64,000 nucleotides of DNA from Azohydromonas aeria (GCF_009760915.1 NZ_VIDQ01000009.1:1-64000); one strand, 5' to 3'; shown: positions 7,060 through 19,190, counted from the stretch's first letter. Notes: generated by a model from the letters alone, not told the origin. Program-made: numbers and translations.

Positions 7060-9006
7060 ATGCACGCTCAACTGCAAACCGACCGGCCCGGTGAAATGGG
7101 CCCGGGTGGCGTCCGTAACGGACTGCCGCCCGGCACGCATCACGCGGTTGTCCAGTCCTGGACGCGGTGCCTCAACGACCACCGCCTCGATCCTGCGCGA
7201 GCTCCACGGCCCACGCTGCTCGACCGCGTGGCCGTGGAAGCGCGCCGCTCGCGCATGAGCGACCTGCTCGACAGTGCGCGGCTCGAGATGAGCACGCTCT
7301 ACCAGCAGCTCGCCGATGCCGAAACGGCCGTCGTGCTCACCGACGCCGATGGCGTGATCCTGCATGTCGCGTCCTCACCGGAGTTCGCCCGCGAGGCCGA
7401 ATCCGTGGGGCTCACGGTCGGGGCCGTGTGGACCGAGGCCGTCGCCGGTACCAACGGCATGGGCACCTGCCTGGCGCTGGCCGAGCCGGTGTCGGTGCGC
7501 CGGGAGGAACACTTCTTCGCGCACCTGAGCTCGCTGACCTGCTCGGCCGTGCCGGTGCACGACCCGGGCGGGCGGCTGGTGGCCGTGCTGGACGTCACCA
7601 GCCGCTCGGCGCTGCAGCAGCAGCACGTGCTGGTGCTGCTGGGCATGACCGCCCGCATGATCGAGAACCGGCTCATCGACCGGCGCTTTCCCGGCAGCCA
7701 TTCCCTGCACTTCCACACCCGCCCGGAGTTCGTGCACACGCTGCACGAGGGCCGGCTGGCGCTCGACCGGCAGGGGCGCATCCTGGCCGCCAACCGCAGT
7801 GCCCTGTTCCAGCTTGGCGTGGAATCGGCGCAGGCGCTGTGCGGGCGGACGTTGGGAGATGTGTTCCAGACGTCGCTGGCGGACCTGCTGGAGCGGTGCC
7901 GCGCCGCTTCCTTCCATCCGGTGCCCGCCTACAGGCTCCATGGCGCGCACCGCTTCTTCGCCTTGCTGCGCCCGCCGGTGGATGCCGTTGCGCCGGGAAG
8001 TCCGCCCGCAGCGCCCGCGCTTGCGATCGCACGCAGCGCGCCGCCGGCCGGCGCGGTCGGCGCCGACCCGCAACTGGCTCGGCAACTGCACATGGCCTGC
8101 CGTGTCGTTGCGCGGGGCACGCCCGTGCTGCTGCGTGGAGAGAGCGGCGCCGGCAAGGAGGTGTTCGCCCGCGCCGTCCATGCCGCGGGCTCCCGTGCCC
8201 AGGGCAGCTTCGTGGCGGTCAACTGCGCCAGCATCCCGGAAAGCCTGATCGAAGCCGAGCTGTTCGGTTACCGGGCCGGCGCCTTCACCGGCGCCCAGAA
8301 GAGCGGGCGCCGGGGCAAGATCCTGCAGGCCGACGGGGGCACGCTGTTCCTCGACGAGATCGGCGACATGCCGCTGTTGCTGCAGGCGCGGCTGCTTCGG
8401 GTGCTGGACGAGCGCCGTGTCTCGCCGCTGGGCACCGAGGAATCGCAGCGCGTGGACTTCCAGTTGCTCAGCGCCAGCCATCGCAACTTGCTGGACCTGG
8501 TGGCGCACGGGCAGTTCCGCGAGGACCTGTACTACCGGCTTGCCGGCGTCGAGCTGCACTTGCCCGCGCTGCGTGAGCGCGCGGACAAGCGCGACCTGAT
8601 CCTGCGCGTGCTCGAAGAGGAAAACGGCGGACCGGCGCCATTGACGCGGCGCGCCGAGCGGCTGCTGCTCGGCCACGCCTGGCCCGGCAACGTGCGCCAG
8701 CTGCGCCATGCGCTGCGTGCTGCCGTGGCGCTGGCCGACGGGCAACCCATAGACGTTGAGCACCTGCCGATGCTGCGGCCGGCGGAACTCCCTGCAGCGC
8801 CCCGGCCCACGCAGCCGGAAACTCGTCTGGAAGCGAAAGCCGGAAAGCTGAACCCGCTCCAGGTGCACGAGCGGCAGGCACTGCTGCAGCTGCTCCAGCA
8901 GCACCGCTGGAACATCAGCCTCGTCGCCAGGACGCTCGACCTCAGCCGAAACACGCTCTACCGCAAGCTCCACAGGCTGCAGATCCCCGTTTCCCAGAGG
9001 GATTGA
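7060..9006 (+). CDS. AcoR-like sigma-54-dependent transcriptional activator
   Basis: 648 aa. Order of domains: N-terminal GAF-type sensor (about residues 80-210, with AGTNGMGTCLA typical of AcoR-type proteins), a PAS-like segment (about 225-300), the AAA+ sigma-54 interaction domain (about 340-560) with Walker A GESGAGKE, the sigma-54 contact loop GAFTGA at 407-412, Walker B LFLDEIGD, and a C-terminal Fis-type HTH (LSLVARTLDLSRNTLYRKL variant). It activates sigma-54 promoters in response to a small ligand. No acetoin or alcohol catabolic operon adjoins it; it follows the glx genes and is followed by an unrelated MarR gene, so its target is unknown from this window. Confidence 0.9.
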   Translation: MHAQLQTDRPGEMGPGGVRNGLPPGTHHAVVQSWTRCLNDHRLDPARAPRPTLLDRVAVEARRSRMSDLLDSARLEMSTLYQQLADAETAVVLTDADGVILHVASSPEFAREAESVGLTVGAVWTEAVAGTNGMGTCLALAEPVSVRREEHFFAHLSSLTCSAVPVHDPGGRLVAVLDVTSRSALQQQHVLVLLGMTARMIENRLIDRRFPGSHSLHFHTRPEFVHTLHEGRLALDRQGRILAANRSALFQLGVESAQALCGRTLGDVFQTSLADLLERCRAASFHPVPAYRLHGAHRFFALLRPPVDAVAPGSPPAAPALAIARSAPPAGAVGADPQLARQLHMACRVVARGTPVLLRGESGAGKEVFARAVHAAGSRAQGSFVAVNCASIPESLIEAELFGYRAGAFTGAQKSGRRGKILQADGGTLFLDEIGDMPLLLQARLLRVLDERRVSPLGTEESQRVDFQLLSASHRNLLDLVAHGQFREDLYYRLAGVELHLPALRERADKRDLILRVLEEENGGPAPLTRRAERLLLGHAWPGNVRQLRHALRAAVALADGQPIDVEHLPMLRPAELPAAPRPTQPETRLEAKAGKLNPLQVHERQALLQLLQQHRWNISLVARTLDLSRNTLYRKLHRLQIPVSQRD

Positions 9007-9225
9007 ACGGAAACTGCCGCAGCGCAAGCCGGTGTCGCGACATGCGTCGAGGCGGCTGTCGCGGTTCAACGCGGTTGAGCGCCCAACCGATTGGACATAA
9101 ATGCTATTGGCGCGCCAGCCGCGGTTTTCTCCGAACGCAGCTTGTCATTCGCTCAGGCCGGCTGCGTCCTGGGTCTGCCGGCCCCGCCAGCCATGGCCTG
9201 CACGAAGACGAGGCGCGTGCGGGGC

Positions 9226-9738
9226 TCACATTTCGGCCAAGGGCACCTGGGCGCTGCGTTCATCGGCGCGGAGTATCGTGACCAGCCCACCCAGATCCGT
9301 GTTCAGGCGCTTGAGTGTCGGAACGTCCAGGGACTGCAACGCGTTGGGCAATACGCCCTCGAACGGACCGGGTACCGCGCGCAGCGCCTTGTCGCCTGCC
9401 GGCTGGAGCTTGAGCCGCACCACGCGCTTGTCGGGGCCGTCCCTTTCCGCCGAGATCAAGTCCTTGTCGAGCAGGCCCTTGACCAGGTTGCTGGCCGTGG
9501 ACTGGTGGATGTCCATGGCCTGGGCCAGCTCGGTGACGCGGATGCCGGCGGTGTCGCGGATCACGCTGAGCGCCCACACCTGTGCGCCTCCCAGGCCGAC
9601 CTTCTTCTCGACCTGCTGGAAATGCGTCTTCACCGCGTTGAAGACTTGCCGGAATTGCCTGAGCACCTCGGCGGCCAGTTCATCCTTCTCGGGCGGCGAC
9701 GAAGACATTCCCGCCGGCTTGTTGCGCGCTGTGGACAT
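9226..9738 (-). CDS. MarR-family transcriptional regulator
   Basis: 170 aa. Winged-helix core with TELAQAMDIHQSTASNLVKGLLDKDLI (recognition helix region, residues about 72-98) and the wing motif ERDGPDKRVVRLKL, diagnostic of MarR proteins. The N-terminus is extended by about 25 polar residues; a second ATG after ten codons (MSSSPPEK) is an alternative start. It probably binds as a dimer to its own promoter and a nearby target. The neighbour on its upstream side is the YbdK/antiporter operon reading in the same direction, so its target is not obvious. Confidence 0.88.
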   Translation of the reverse strand: MSTARNKPAGMSSSPPEKDELAAEVLRQFRQVFNAVKTHFQQVEKKVGLGGAQVWALSVIRDTAGIRVTELAQAMDIHQSTASNLVKGLLDKDLISAERDGPDKRVVRLKLQPAGDKALRAVPGPFEGVLPNALQSLDVPTLKRLNTDLGGLVTILRADERSAQVPLAEM

Positions 9739-9804
9739 CGATGGATGGTATTCAAGCCCAGGGATGGCCCGTCATCGCAGGCGCTGCACCGGGCCGTGGT
9801 GGCT

Positions 9805-10929
9805 TCATGGCTTGCCCGCTCGAAACCGCTCGATCGCTGCCTCCACGATCCCTTCGGCGCTGCCGCGCTCGCGGTGCTGCTGGCGCAGGTACGACGCGTC
9901 GCTGCCCGCGTGAACGACGCCAAGCAGGTGCTCCAGCGCCGCACCCGCCTCCAGGGCGTGGGCGTGCGGCATGAGGCGAGACAGCGTGGCCAGGATGTCC
10001 TCGCGCACCGTGCGCGTCGCGTACGTTTTCGGATCGACGACCGTCCCGTCCAGCCCGAATCGGCAGGCCTGAAAGCGGTTGTAGTTGTAGACCAGGTAGT
10101 CGCTCTCGGCCGGCGGCGGCTCGTCGCGCTGCAACAGGCCCAGGCAAAGCGCCTGCAGGTAGCACGCCAGCGCCGCGGCCCGCTCCACCGTCAGCGGCGT
10201 GTCGCACACGCGCAGCTCGATCGTCCCGTACTCGGGCTTGGGCCGGATGTCCCAGTAGAAATCCTTCATGGACTTGACGATGCCCGTGCGCTCCATGTGC
10301 GCGAAGTAGTCGGCCTCGAAGTCGTTCCAGCGCAGCAGGAAGGGAGCGCGGCCGCTCAGGGGGAAGGCAAACACCGAGTTCAGGCGCGCCGATTGGAAGA
10401 GCGTGTCGCTGCCCTGCACGAAGGGCGACGAGGCTGACAGCGCGATGAAATGCGGGATGTAGCGGCCCAACGAATGCAGCAGGAACATCGCGTCGTCGCC
10501 CGACTCGCAGCCGACGTGCACATGCTGGCCGAAGATCGTGAACTGCTTGGCGAGGTAGCCGTACAGCGCCGAGACTTCCTTGAAGCGCGGCTTGGAGAAG
10601 ATCCTGCGCTCGGCCCACTGCTGGAACGGGTGCGCACCGCCGCCGCACACGCCCACGTTGAGCATGTCGCCCGCGTGCACCAGCGCGTCGCGGATCGCGT
10701 GCAGCTGGGAGAGCAGGTCGGCATGGCGCGAGTGCACGTCGGTCGAGATCTCGATCATGCTCTCCGTGATCTCGGGTACCACGGTGCCAGGAAAACTGCC
10801 GCGCCCAAGCAGCTCGAGCATGTCGGGGCTGGCCTCCACGAGATCGAAATCGCTCAGGGACACGAGTTGCAGCTCCAGCTCGACGCCCAGCGTCAGCGCC
10901 TTGGAAGCCTTGAAGGTTGCCAGCGGCAT
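9805..10929 (-). CDS. Carboxylate-amine ligase, YbdK / glutamate-cysteine ligase 2 family
   Basis: 374 aa, GCS2-type ligase. Motifs include [12 protein letters not shown] near the N-terminus (the acidic metal-binding ELELQ), [42 protein letters not shown], and [17 protein letters not shown]. YbdK-type proteins have weak gamma-glutamyl-cysteine ligase activity in vitro and unknown natural substrates. ATG 10929 is preferred because it sits one base after the stop of the upstream antiporter and the conserved part starts at once; a longer frame would overlap the antiporter. The tight linkage to a CPA2 antiporter suggests a joint role, perhaps in glutathione-like metabolite gating. Confidence 0.88.
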   Translation of the reverse strand: MPLATFKASKALTLGVELELQLVSLSDFDLVEASPDMLELLGRGSFPGTVVPEITESMIEISTDVHSRHADLLSQLHAIRDALVHAGDMLNVGVCGGGAHPFQQWAERRIFSKPRFKEVSALYGYLAKQFTIFGQHVHVGCESGDDAMFLLHSLGRYIPHFIALSASSPFVQGSDTLFQSARLNSVFAFPLSGRAPFLLRWNDFEADYFAHMERTGIVKSMKDFYWDIRPKPEYGTIELRVCDTPLTVERAAALACYLQALCLGLLQRDEPPPAESDYLVYNYNRFQACRFGLDGTVVDPKTYATRTVREDILATLSRLMPHAHALEAGAALEHLLGVVHAGSDASYLRQQHRERGSAEGIVEAAIERFRAGKP

Positions 10930-10930
10930 C

Positions 10931-12124
10931 TCACGCCCCCTCGGATTCACGGCACTCGCCGGCGCGGCGCAGCGCATATTGCGACACCGCCGGGCCGACG
11001 AGTTCGAGCAGCAGCGTTGCGGCCGCCAGCGGCGCGAGCTGGTCGAGCAGGTCGATGCCCAGGTAGCGGGTCTGGTCCAGCAGCAGGATCACGAACACGG
11101 AAATCGGCGTCAGGGCCAGGCCCGTCAGTGCTCCCTTGCGCCAGGAGCTGCCGCTGGCTCGCGCCAGCGCGGTGACGCATGCGACCTTGATCACCAGGCG
11201 CAGCGTGACTAGAGCCAGCCCCAGCCCCAGCCCGGCCACCACGCGTGGCCACTCCACCGCCATGGCGGTGTAGGTGAACAGCGCGACGGCCAGCAGCTCG
11301 CCCAGCACGCCAAAGTTGCGCTGCGTCTGCGTGAGCGCAACCCGGTGATGGCGTGCCACGAGGCCGAAGGCCAGCGCCGCCAGCAGCGGCGAGAGTTTGA
11401 AGGCCTGCGCGATGCCGACGAGCAGGATCACGGCGACCGCGAAGGCCACCGTCGCATCGCGGCCGAGTGTTCCCAGGCGCCGCAGCAGGCCGGGCATCCC
11501 GATGCCGAATGCGATGCCCAGCGCCGCCGATGCGACCAGCACCAGGACACTGCTGGACACCGCCTGCCACACGTTGCCCGAGCTGTCGAAGGCCCAGAAG
11601 CCCACGACGACCTTGAACGCGAACACGGACAGCACGCAGTTGAGGGCCGTCAGGTGCAGCAGCCGCTCCGTCACCTGTCCCGCGCTGCGCTGCTCGTTGA
11701 TCACCCGCATCACGGCCGCCGGCGAGGTGGACATCGACAGCGACGCCAGCAGCAAGGACGTGAGCACCGGCGAGCCCCATGCCCGCGACAGGAAGTAGAT
11801 CGCGACGAAGGTCAACGAGGCTTCGAGCACGCCGCTTGCGCCAAGCCAGGGATTGATGCGCAGCCAGCGCAGGTTGATGCGGTAGCCGAACTCGAAGAGG
11901 ATCAGCCCGAACGAGATGTTGGCCAGCAGCATGCCGGTGTTGTCGCCCGCCGCGGGCAGCAGCGTGCCGCCCAGTTGCGCGGCTGCGAAGCCCACCAGGG
12001 CGTACAGGCTGATGCGAGGCAGCTTCGTCCACCGGTAGCCCAGCTCGCCCACGACCCAGGCCAGGGCCAGCAGCAGCGGCCAGCCCAGTTCCGTGGCGCC
12101 GGAAAATTGCTCGAAAGTATCCAC
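10931..12124 (-). CDS. CPA2-type cation/proton antiporter (KefB/NhaP-like membrane domain)
   Basis: 397 aa with about twelve hydrophobic segments. The family pattern of the sodium/proton exchanger fold is visible: [17 protein letters not shown] (membrane segment with the GLxLFExG pattern), [20 protein letters not shown] (unwound helix region) and [13 protein letters not shown]. There is no cytoplasmic RCK/TrkA-N domain, so it is the membrane part only. GTG 12124 is the start. It lies 6 nt after the DUF3014 gene and 1 nt before the YbdK ligase, forming a three-gene operon. Kef channels are gated by glutathione, which makes the ligase neighbour notable (inference). The ion specificity cannot be read from the sequence. 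Confidence 0.85.
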   Translation of the reverse strand: MDTFEQFSGATELGWPLLLALAWVVGELGYRWTKLPRISLYALVGFAAAQLGGTLLPAAGDNTGMLLANISFGLILFEFGYRINLRWLRINPWLGASGVLEASLTFVAIYFLSRAWGSPVLTSLLLASLSMSTSPAAVMRVINEQRSAGQVTERLLHLTALNCVLSVFAFKVVVGFWAFDSSGNVWQAVSSSVLVLVASAALGIAFGIGMPGLLRRLGTLGRDATVAFAVAVILLVGIAQAFKLSPLLAALAFGLVARHHRVALTQTQRNFGVLGELLAVALFTYTAMAVEWPRVVAGLGLGLALVTLRLVIKVACVTALARASGSSWRKGALTGLALTPISVFVILLLDQTRYLGIDLLDQLAPLAAATLLLELVGPAVSQYALRRAGECRESEGA

Positions 12125-12130
12125 CGTGCC

Positions 12131-12997
12131 TTATCGCTCCGCGGCCCGCTTGACCAGTTCGTTGCGCAGCTCCTGCAGCTTGCCCTTGAGCCGGCGCTGG
12201 TTCACCGCGCCGGTGCGCAACAGCAGCTTCTGGCCGGCCGACAGCGCCTCCAGTGCCGGGTCTGCGAACTCGTAGCGCACCCAGGGCTGCTCCGACGGTA
12301 TGGGGCCCTTGACCTCGGTGAGCTGAACCGGCACCGGATGCTCGACCTCCGGTGTGGCCAGCAGCAGGTCGATGACCTGCAGCAGCCGATCGTTGAAGTA
12401 GCCCTTCGGGTAGCCCAGATCCACCCAGCTCTGTTGCAGCAGCGGGTACATGCGCACGTAGAGGTCCACGGCACGCTCCACGCTGACCGTCTCCGCCAGC
12501 AGCACGAAGGGCGTGTAGCGCAGCGCGTTGTCGGGGGCGATGATGGAGCGGCCTTCGTGCGCTTGCACCGTGAAGCGCCCGCCCGTCGGATTGAACGGCC
12601 ACAGGCGTGCCGGCGCATGGGTGCGCCCGAGGTTGTCGACGGTCGCGACAAGGCGTCGCGCGAAGTCGTCCGTCTGCAGGAACGTCAGGACGGCCTTGCG
12701 GCCCAGCAGATCGACCAGTGCCGCGACAACGTCCTCCTGGCTGCCCAAGGGTGCTGCGGCGGCAGGCACCTCGATGCGCGCTTGCGGTTCGGGCTGCGAC
12801 GCTGCCGCGGCACTGGCCGCGGCAGCGCCTGCTTCGATGCCGCTCGCTGGAGCCGGCGGCGCGGCCGATACCGTCGTGGCGTCAGGCTGCACAGGCACCG
12901 GAATCGGCACCTCCTCCTGGCTGCGCCAACGCAAGGCGACCACGGCGACCACCGTAGCGACAGCGCCCAGGAACGCAGCGCGACCCGTGATGCTCAT
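12131..12997 (-). CDS. DUF3014 family membrane-anchored protein
   Basis: 288 aa. A single N-terminal hydrophobic segment (residues 5-23) is followed by an Ala/Pro-rich linker to about residue 95 and a conserved globular part containing LPYTPFVLLAET-like and YPLLQQSWVDLGYPKGYFNDRL segments, which I recognise as DUF3014. The predicted location is the periplasmic face of the inner membrane. It is the first gene of the operon with the antiporter and the YbdK-type ligase. No biochemical function is known to me for the family. Confidence 0.82.
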   Translation of the reverse strand: MSITGRAAFLGAVATVVAVVALRWRSQEEVPIPVPVQPDATTVSAAPPAPASGIEAGAAAASAAAASQPEPQARIEVPAAAAPLGSQEDVVAALVDLLGRKAVLTFLQTDDFARRLVATVDNLGRTHAPARLWPFNPTGGRFTVQAHEGRSIIAPDNALRYTPFVLLAETVSVERAVDLYVRMYPLLQQSWVDLGYPKGYFNDRLLQVIDLLLATPEVEHPVPVQLTEVKGPIPSEQPWVRYEFADPALEALSAGQKLLLRTGAVNQRRLKGKLQELRNELVKRAAER

Positions 12998-13294
12998 GGC
13001 TGCTCTCCGTACGTTTCAGGAACTCGACACGCAGTTTAATGTTTGTGCAAATGTACCGCCTCCCGGACCTGCTTCTTCCCCAAGACGCCGCGTTCCCCGG
13101 CGAGTCGCTCTTCCCTGGCTGATTGATGCCGCAACCAGAACCGGAAGTCAGGGCACGGGCGCACGGCATGCAATCCCGGACGAGATGCATCCGGCACCAG
13201 GCATGCGCGGATGCTCATGCCGGTGCCCGGATGAGGCACTCAGGCGGCACGGAGGCGCACCTCGTCGCGGCGTGAAGGACCATGCGCGGCCGCG
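12998..13294. other. Intergenic region, DUF3014 operon promoter side / SBP gene 3' side
   Basis: 297 bp with no convincing gene. An imperfect dyad spans about 13183-13230 (GCATCCGGCACC...CATGCCGGTGCC), which may form a stem-loop between the two leftward transcription units. The part next to the DUF3014 start is the most AT-rich (TTTAATGTTTGTGCAAATG) and probably holds its promoter. Confidence 0.4.
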
Positions 13295-14503
13295 TCACTT
13301 CCATGCCGTGCACCTGCTCTCGGCCCTGGTCGTGAAGGCCTGCTCGCCCGGGATCGTCTCCACGACGTTGTAATAGTCCCAGGGCTCGGTGGACTGCGCC
13401 GGCGTCTTGACCTGCATGAGGTACATGTCGTGCACCATGCGGCCGTCCCCGCGCACGTAGCCGCCCCTGGCAAAGACGTCGTTGATCCTGGTCCTGCGCA
13501 GTTGCTCCATCACCTTGTCGCCATCATCGGTGCCGGTGGCCTTGACCGCCTGCAGGTAGTTCAGCGCGGCGGAGTAGTTGGCGGCCTGCAGCGACGACGG
13601 CATGCGCTTGAACTTCCCGAAGAAACGCCGGCCCCAGGCTCGGGTTTCGGCGTCGCGGTTCCAGTACCAGCTGTCGGTGAGGTACATGCCCTGCGTGACC
13701 CTGAGGCCCAGCGAGTGCACGTCGTTGATGGACATCAGCAGCCCCGCCAGCTTCATCGACCGGGTGATGCCGAACTCGTTGGCCGCCTTGATGGCGTTGA
13801 TGGTGTCGCCGCCGGCGTTGGCCAGGCCCAGGATCTGCGCCTTGCTCGACTGCGCCTGCAGCAGGAAGCTGGAGAAATCGCTGGCCGACAGCGGGTGTCT
13901 CACCGAGCCCGTCACCGTGCCGCCGGCGGCCTGGACGACGATCGCGGTATCGTTCTGAAGCGCCTGGCCGAAGGTGTAGTCGGCGGTGAGGAAGTACCAG
14001 CTTTTGCCGCCGGCCCTGACGACCGCAGCGCCCGTGCCCTTGGCCTGCGCCACCGTGTCGTAGGCCCAATGGATGGTGTAGGGGGAGCACTGCTCGTTGG
14101 TCAGCGCCGAGGTGCCCGCGCCCACTGCGATGAAGGGCTTCTTCTTCTCGGCCGCCAGCTTGGCCATGGCCAGGCTAGCACCGGAGTGGGTACCGCCGAC
14201 GAGCATGTCCAGGCCCTGGGTGTCGAACCACTCCCGTGCCTTGGCGCTGGCCACGTCGGCCTTGTTCTGGTGGTCGGCCACCAGCAGTTCGACCCTCCTG
14301 CCCGCCACGGTGCCGCCGACGTCCGCGATGGCCATGCGAATGGCCTCCGCACCGCCGGGTCCGTCAAGGTCGGCGTAGAGGCCGGACATGTCGGTGATGA
14401 AGCCGATGCGGATCACATCGCTCGATACCTGCGCCTGCACGATGCCGGGAAAGGCCACGCAAACCATGCAAACGGCAGCGACCATGCTGCACCCTGTCCT
14501 CAT
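13295..14503 (-). CDS. Periplasmic substrate-binding protein, branched-chain amino acid (LivK-like) type
   Basis: 402 aa. A signal peptide (residues 1-25, cleaved after QA-Q in PGIVQAQ) is followed by a type I periplasmic-binding fold: IRIGFITDMSGLYADLDGPGG, VELLVADHQNKADVA, VGGTHSGASLAMA and YTIHWAYDT. ATG 14503 has a GGAGG nine bases upstream; the longer frame adds an 85-residue leader without a signal. Such proteins of betaproteobacteria bind amino acids, aromatic acids or amides. No permease or ATPase genes adjoin it, so it is an orphan binding protein; the ligand is unknown. Confidence 0.88.
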   Translation of the reverse strand: MRTGCSMVAAVCMVCVAFPGIVQAQVSSDVIRIGFITDMSGLYADLDGPGGAEAIRMAIADVGGTVAGRRVELLVADHQNKADVASAKAREWFDTQGLDMLVGGTHSGASLAMAKLAAEKKKPFIAVGAGTSALTNEQCSPYTIHWAYDTVAQAKGTGAAVVRAGGKSWYFLTADYTFGQALQNDTAIVVQAAGGTVTGSVRHPLSASDFSSFLLQAQSSKAQILGLANAGGDTINAIKAANEFGITRSMKLAGLLMSINDVHSLGLRVTQGMYLTDSWYWNRDAETRAWGRRFFGKFKRMPSSLQAANYSAALNYLQAVKATGTDDGDKVMEQLRRTRINDVFARGGYVRGDGRMVHDMYLMQVKTPAQSTEPWDYYNVVETIPGEQAFTTRAESRCTAWK

Positions 14504-15081
14504 GTTTCGAACCTCCGAGTCTCCGGCGAGCCGCGGTCGTGCGCAGTGACGGCCAGGCTGCCGTGGAAGAAGAATCCCGTGCCCGACGCCTTCAGGCCCG
14601 GGCGACCACAGCAGTTGCCTGCCTTTCACGCTGGGTCCTGGCCGCAGTTTCACGCGCCCGGCGTGCGCCAGCGACGGCGCTGAAGCGCTTGCCGCGGCGA
14701 CGAATGCCCTCGGCCAACGGGAGCAGGCTGCAGACAACGCAAGCATTTCTTGCAACATACCCGAAACAGATCCATCAAACGCCTCACGCTGCGCGTTCTC
14801 TTCCTTTTTCCATCCTCATACCGGCCTTCAATCGGCACTCACGCAGCGGCCGCACCGGACCGGCTCTCAATTGTCAACATGGCCGGAACAAGCGACCACA
14901 CGAAGAGAGACGGGACGCGGTGGAGACTGCCTGGAGCACTGCGCTACGGGTATGTTGCTTGATCGGCACTCAGGCGGTCTGGCGCGATTCGTGATGGGTC
15001 GAGGCGCTTCGATACGCTCCGGGCGCTGTGGGCGACAGCGACGGCTGCGTTCAAGGCCCGGCGCCGCGGCCTCGCCTTGGC
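14504..15081. other. 578-bp intergenic region without recognisable gene
   Basis: Six-frame reading gives only low-complexity or unrelated peptides. The middle (about 14740-14830) is distinctly AT-richer and includes a small dyad, GCAAG-N5-CTTGC at 14739-14753. The promoter of the leftward substrate-binding protein gene must lie in its left part. Nothing else was identified. Confidence 0.4.
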
Positions 15082-15669
15082 TCAACTGCCTGCAGCCCGC
15101 GGCGGCGGGGTAACGCCGCGGCGCTTGACCAGTTCCAGTACCGCCTTGAACTGCGGCTGGCGGCAGTGACGGACCCACTCGAACAGCACCATGTCGTCGG
15201 TGACGACGGTCGCGCCGGACTCCCGCAGCCGCTGCATGGCGGCCTGCCTGTCGGTGCTGCGGCGCGAGCCGCAGGCCGTCTCGACCACCCAGGTCCGGAA
15301 GCCCCGCTCCAGCAACCCCAGGGCTGTCTGCATCAGGCACACGTGCGCCTCGCAGCCGGCAATCACGACCTCGGGCCGATCGCCTTGCGCACGGCCTTCG
15401 CACAGCAACTCGGCCAGCCCGTCGCTGCAGGCATCGAAATGCATCTTGGGCAGCGTGACGTCGCAGCGCCGGCGCACGGCCTCGGCATTGGGCCCCAGGC
15501 CGTCGGGGTTCTGCTCCGTGCCCACGACCCGGATGCCCAGCACGCGCGCGGCATCGGCAAGTGCCAGGGCCGCCTCGACCACGGCCTCGGCGCCATCGAT
15601 GGCCGGCATGAGCCGCTCCTGGTAATCGACCAGCACGAGCACGCTGCGCGCGGCGTCCATCTTCAGCAT
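15082..15669 (-). CDS. Isochorismatase-family cysteine hydrolase
   Basis: 195 aa. The catalytic triad of the family is visible: Asp15 (VLVDYQERL), Lys75 (LPKMHFDA) and Cys106 (VVIAGCEAHVCL). The fold is the YcaC/nicotinamidase-like isochorismatase type, and the length is normal. ATG 15669 is chosen since it has a GGAG upstream and directly precedes the first beta strand; the 270-residue frame carries a Pro/Arg-rich leader. The substrate (an amide, isochorismate or similar) cannot be inferred, because neighbours are unrelated. Confidence 0.88.
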   Translation of the reverse strand: MLKMDAARSVLVLVDYQERLMPAIDGAEAVVEAALALADAARVLGIRVVGTEQNPDGLGPNAEAVRRRCDVTLPKMHFDACSDGLAELLCEGRAQGDRPEVVIAGCEAHVCLMQTALGLLERGFRTWVVETACGSRRSTDRQAAMQRLRESGATVVTDDMVLFEWVRHCRQPQFKAVLELVKRRGVTPPPRAAGS

Positions 15670-16186
15670 GGCTGTCGTCTCCACCCGGTTCTGATTGCGA
15701 CGAGGCAAGGATAGGCGGAGCCATGCTTCGGTCGGCAGCGGCGGCCCGTGGGCATGAGGCGGCGTCAGCGAAGACCACGCGCATCGGGGCGCAGCGTGGG
15801 TCTGACATCGATCGCGGTTCCGGTGGCCACAGGCCTTTCCAGGCCCGGGCCAGGTGCGCGCCGTCACCCCGGACCGGTACCCGTCACCCGGCATCGCACA
15901 GCCGGAGCTGCCTTGTGTCGGCAGTTACCCCCCGAATCTGTGGATAACCTTGTGGCGTACCTGCATGCGGCGCGGCCAAGTGGCTGATTCACAAGGGGCG
16001 TCTGGTTACTGCTCAAAATTTGGGCAGTTCCCCCGGGGCTGCCCTTCGGCCGTGCTTCCAGTCGCTTGCCGCGGCATTTCACCCGCATTGCCCCTGCACG
16101 GGCGATGCACGGCGGTCCGCCGCGGTTTGCCGCCTTCGTCGCCCACCACAACCCGGGACGCATCGCCTGCCCGGCACGGCACGCCG
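15670..16186. other. Intergenic region holding a dispersed repeat
   Basis: 517 bp between the isochorismatase-like gene and katG. No gene was found. The notable content is the ~90-bp repeat at 15939-16029, which begins with a perfect DnaA-box-like TGTGGATAA. GC-rich stretches flank it. The katG stop codon lies at its right end. Confidence 0.5.
15939..16029 (+). repeat. ~90-bp dispersed element, copy 1 (DnaA-box-like start)
   Basis: Shares three blocks at matching offsets with 56311-56400: TGTGGAtAAC at the start (the first nine bases are a perfect DnaA box in reverse), AAGTsGyTGATT about 40 bases in, and GCTCAAAAwTTGGGCAGTT (18 of 19 identical) at the end. The spacer sequences between blocks differ, so spacing and blocks are conserved rather than the whole sequence. 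The same orientation is seen in both copies. Confidence 0.7.
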
Positions 16187-18752
<2,566 letters not shown>

Positions 18753-19106
18753 ATGGACTATGTCGATGGTTTCGTCGCTGCCGTGCCTACGGCCAATCGG
18801 GAGGTTTACAGGCAGCACGCCGAGAAGGCGGCCGCCGTGTTCAGGGAGCACGGTGCGCTGAGCGTGGTGGAGTGCTGGGGCGACGACGTGCCACAGGGGA
18901 AGCTGACCTCGTTCCCGATGGCCGTGCAATGCCAGCCGGACGAGACGGTCGTGTTCTCCTGGATCACCTGGCCGTCGAGGCAGGTCCGCGACGAGGGCAT
19001 GAGGAGGGTGATGGCCGACCCGCGCGTGCAGCCCGATGTCAACCCCATGCCTTTCGACGGCAAGCGCCTCATCTACGGCGGCTTCCAGATGATCGTGACT
19101 GCCTGA
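18753..19106 (+). CDS. DUF1428 family protein
   Basis: 117 aa. It starts MDYVDGFVAAVPTANREVY and carries the family segments FREHGALSVVECWGDDVP and DPRVQPDVNPMPFDGKRLIYGGF, all typical of DUF1428 (a dimeric alpha/beta ferredoxin-like fold). The function of the family is not known to me. ATG 18753 is preferred because TTGGAG lies at 18741-18746 and the conserved part starts there; the long upstream frame runs through the promoter. It appears to be a single-gene unit behind a LexA-like box, which would make it DNA-damage inducible (inference). Confidence 0.88.
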   Translation: MDYVDGFVAAVPTANREVYRQHAEKAAAVFREHGALSVVECWGDDVPQGKLTSFPMAVQCQPDETVVFSWITWPSRQVRDEGMRRVMADPRVQPDVNPMPFDGKRLIYGGFQMIVTA

Positions 19107-19190
19107 TGCGTCAGCCGGCGGCTTGGTATGCGCCGGCACCAGCAGCGCCTGGAGGCTTGTCCGCGCCGCCGCTTCGCGCCGCGAACTTCC

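Noticed and set aside
14539-14994. 151-codon open frame upstream of the substrate-binding protein gene
   Set aside because: Arg/Ala-rich peptide with no motif; it overlaps the expected promoter.
15939-15947. Single perfect DnaA box as a chromosomal origin
   Set aside because: A lone box without a cluster, dnaA/dnaN genes or AT-rich zone does not make an origin; it is better explained as the first block of the dispersed element.
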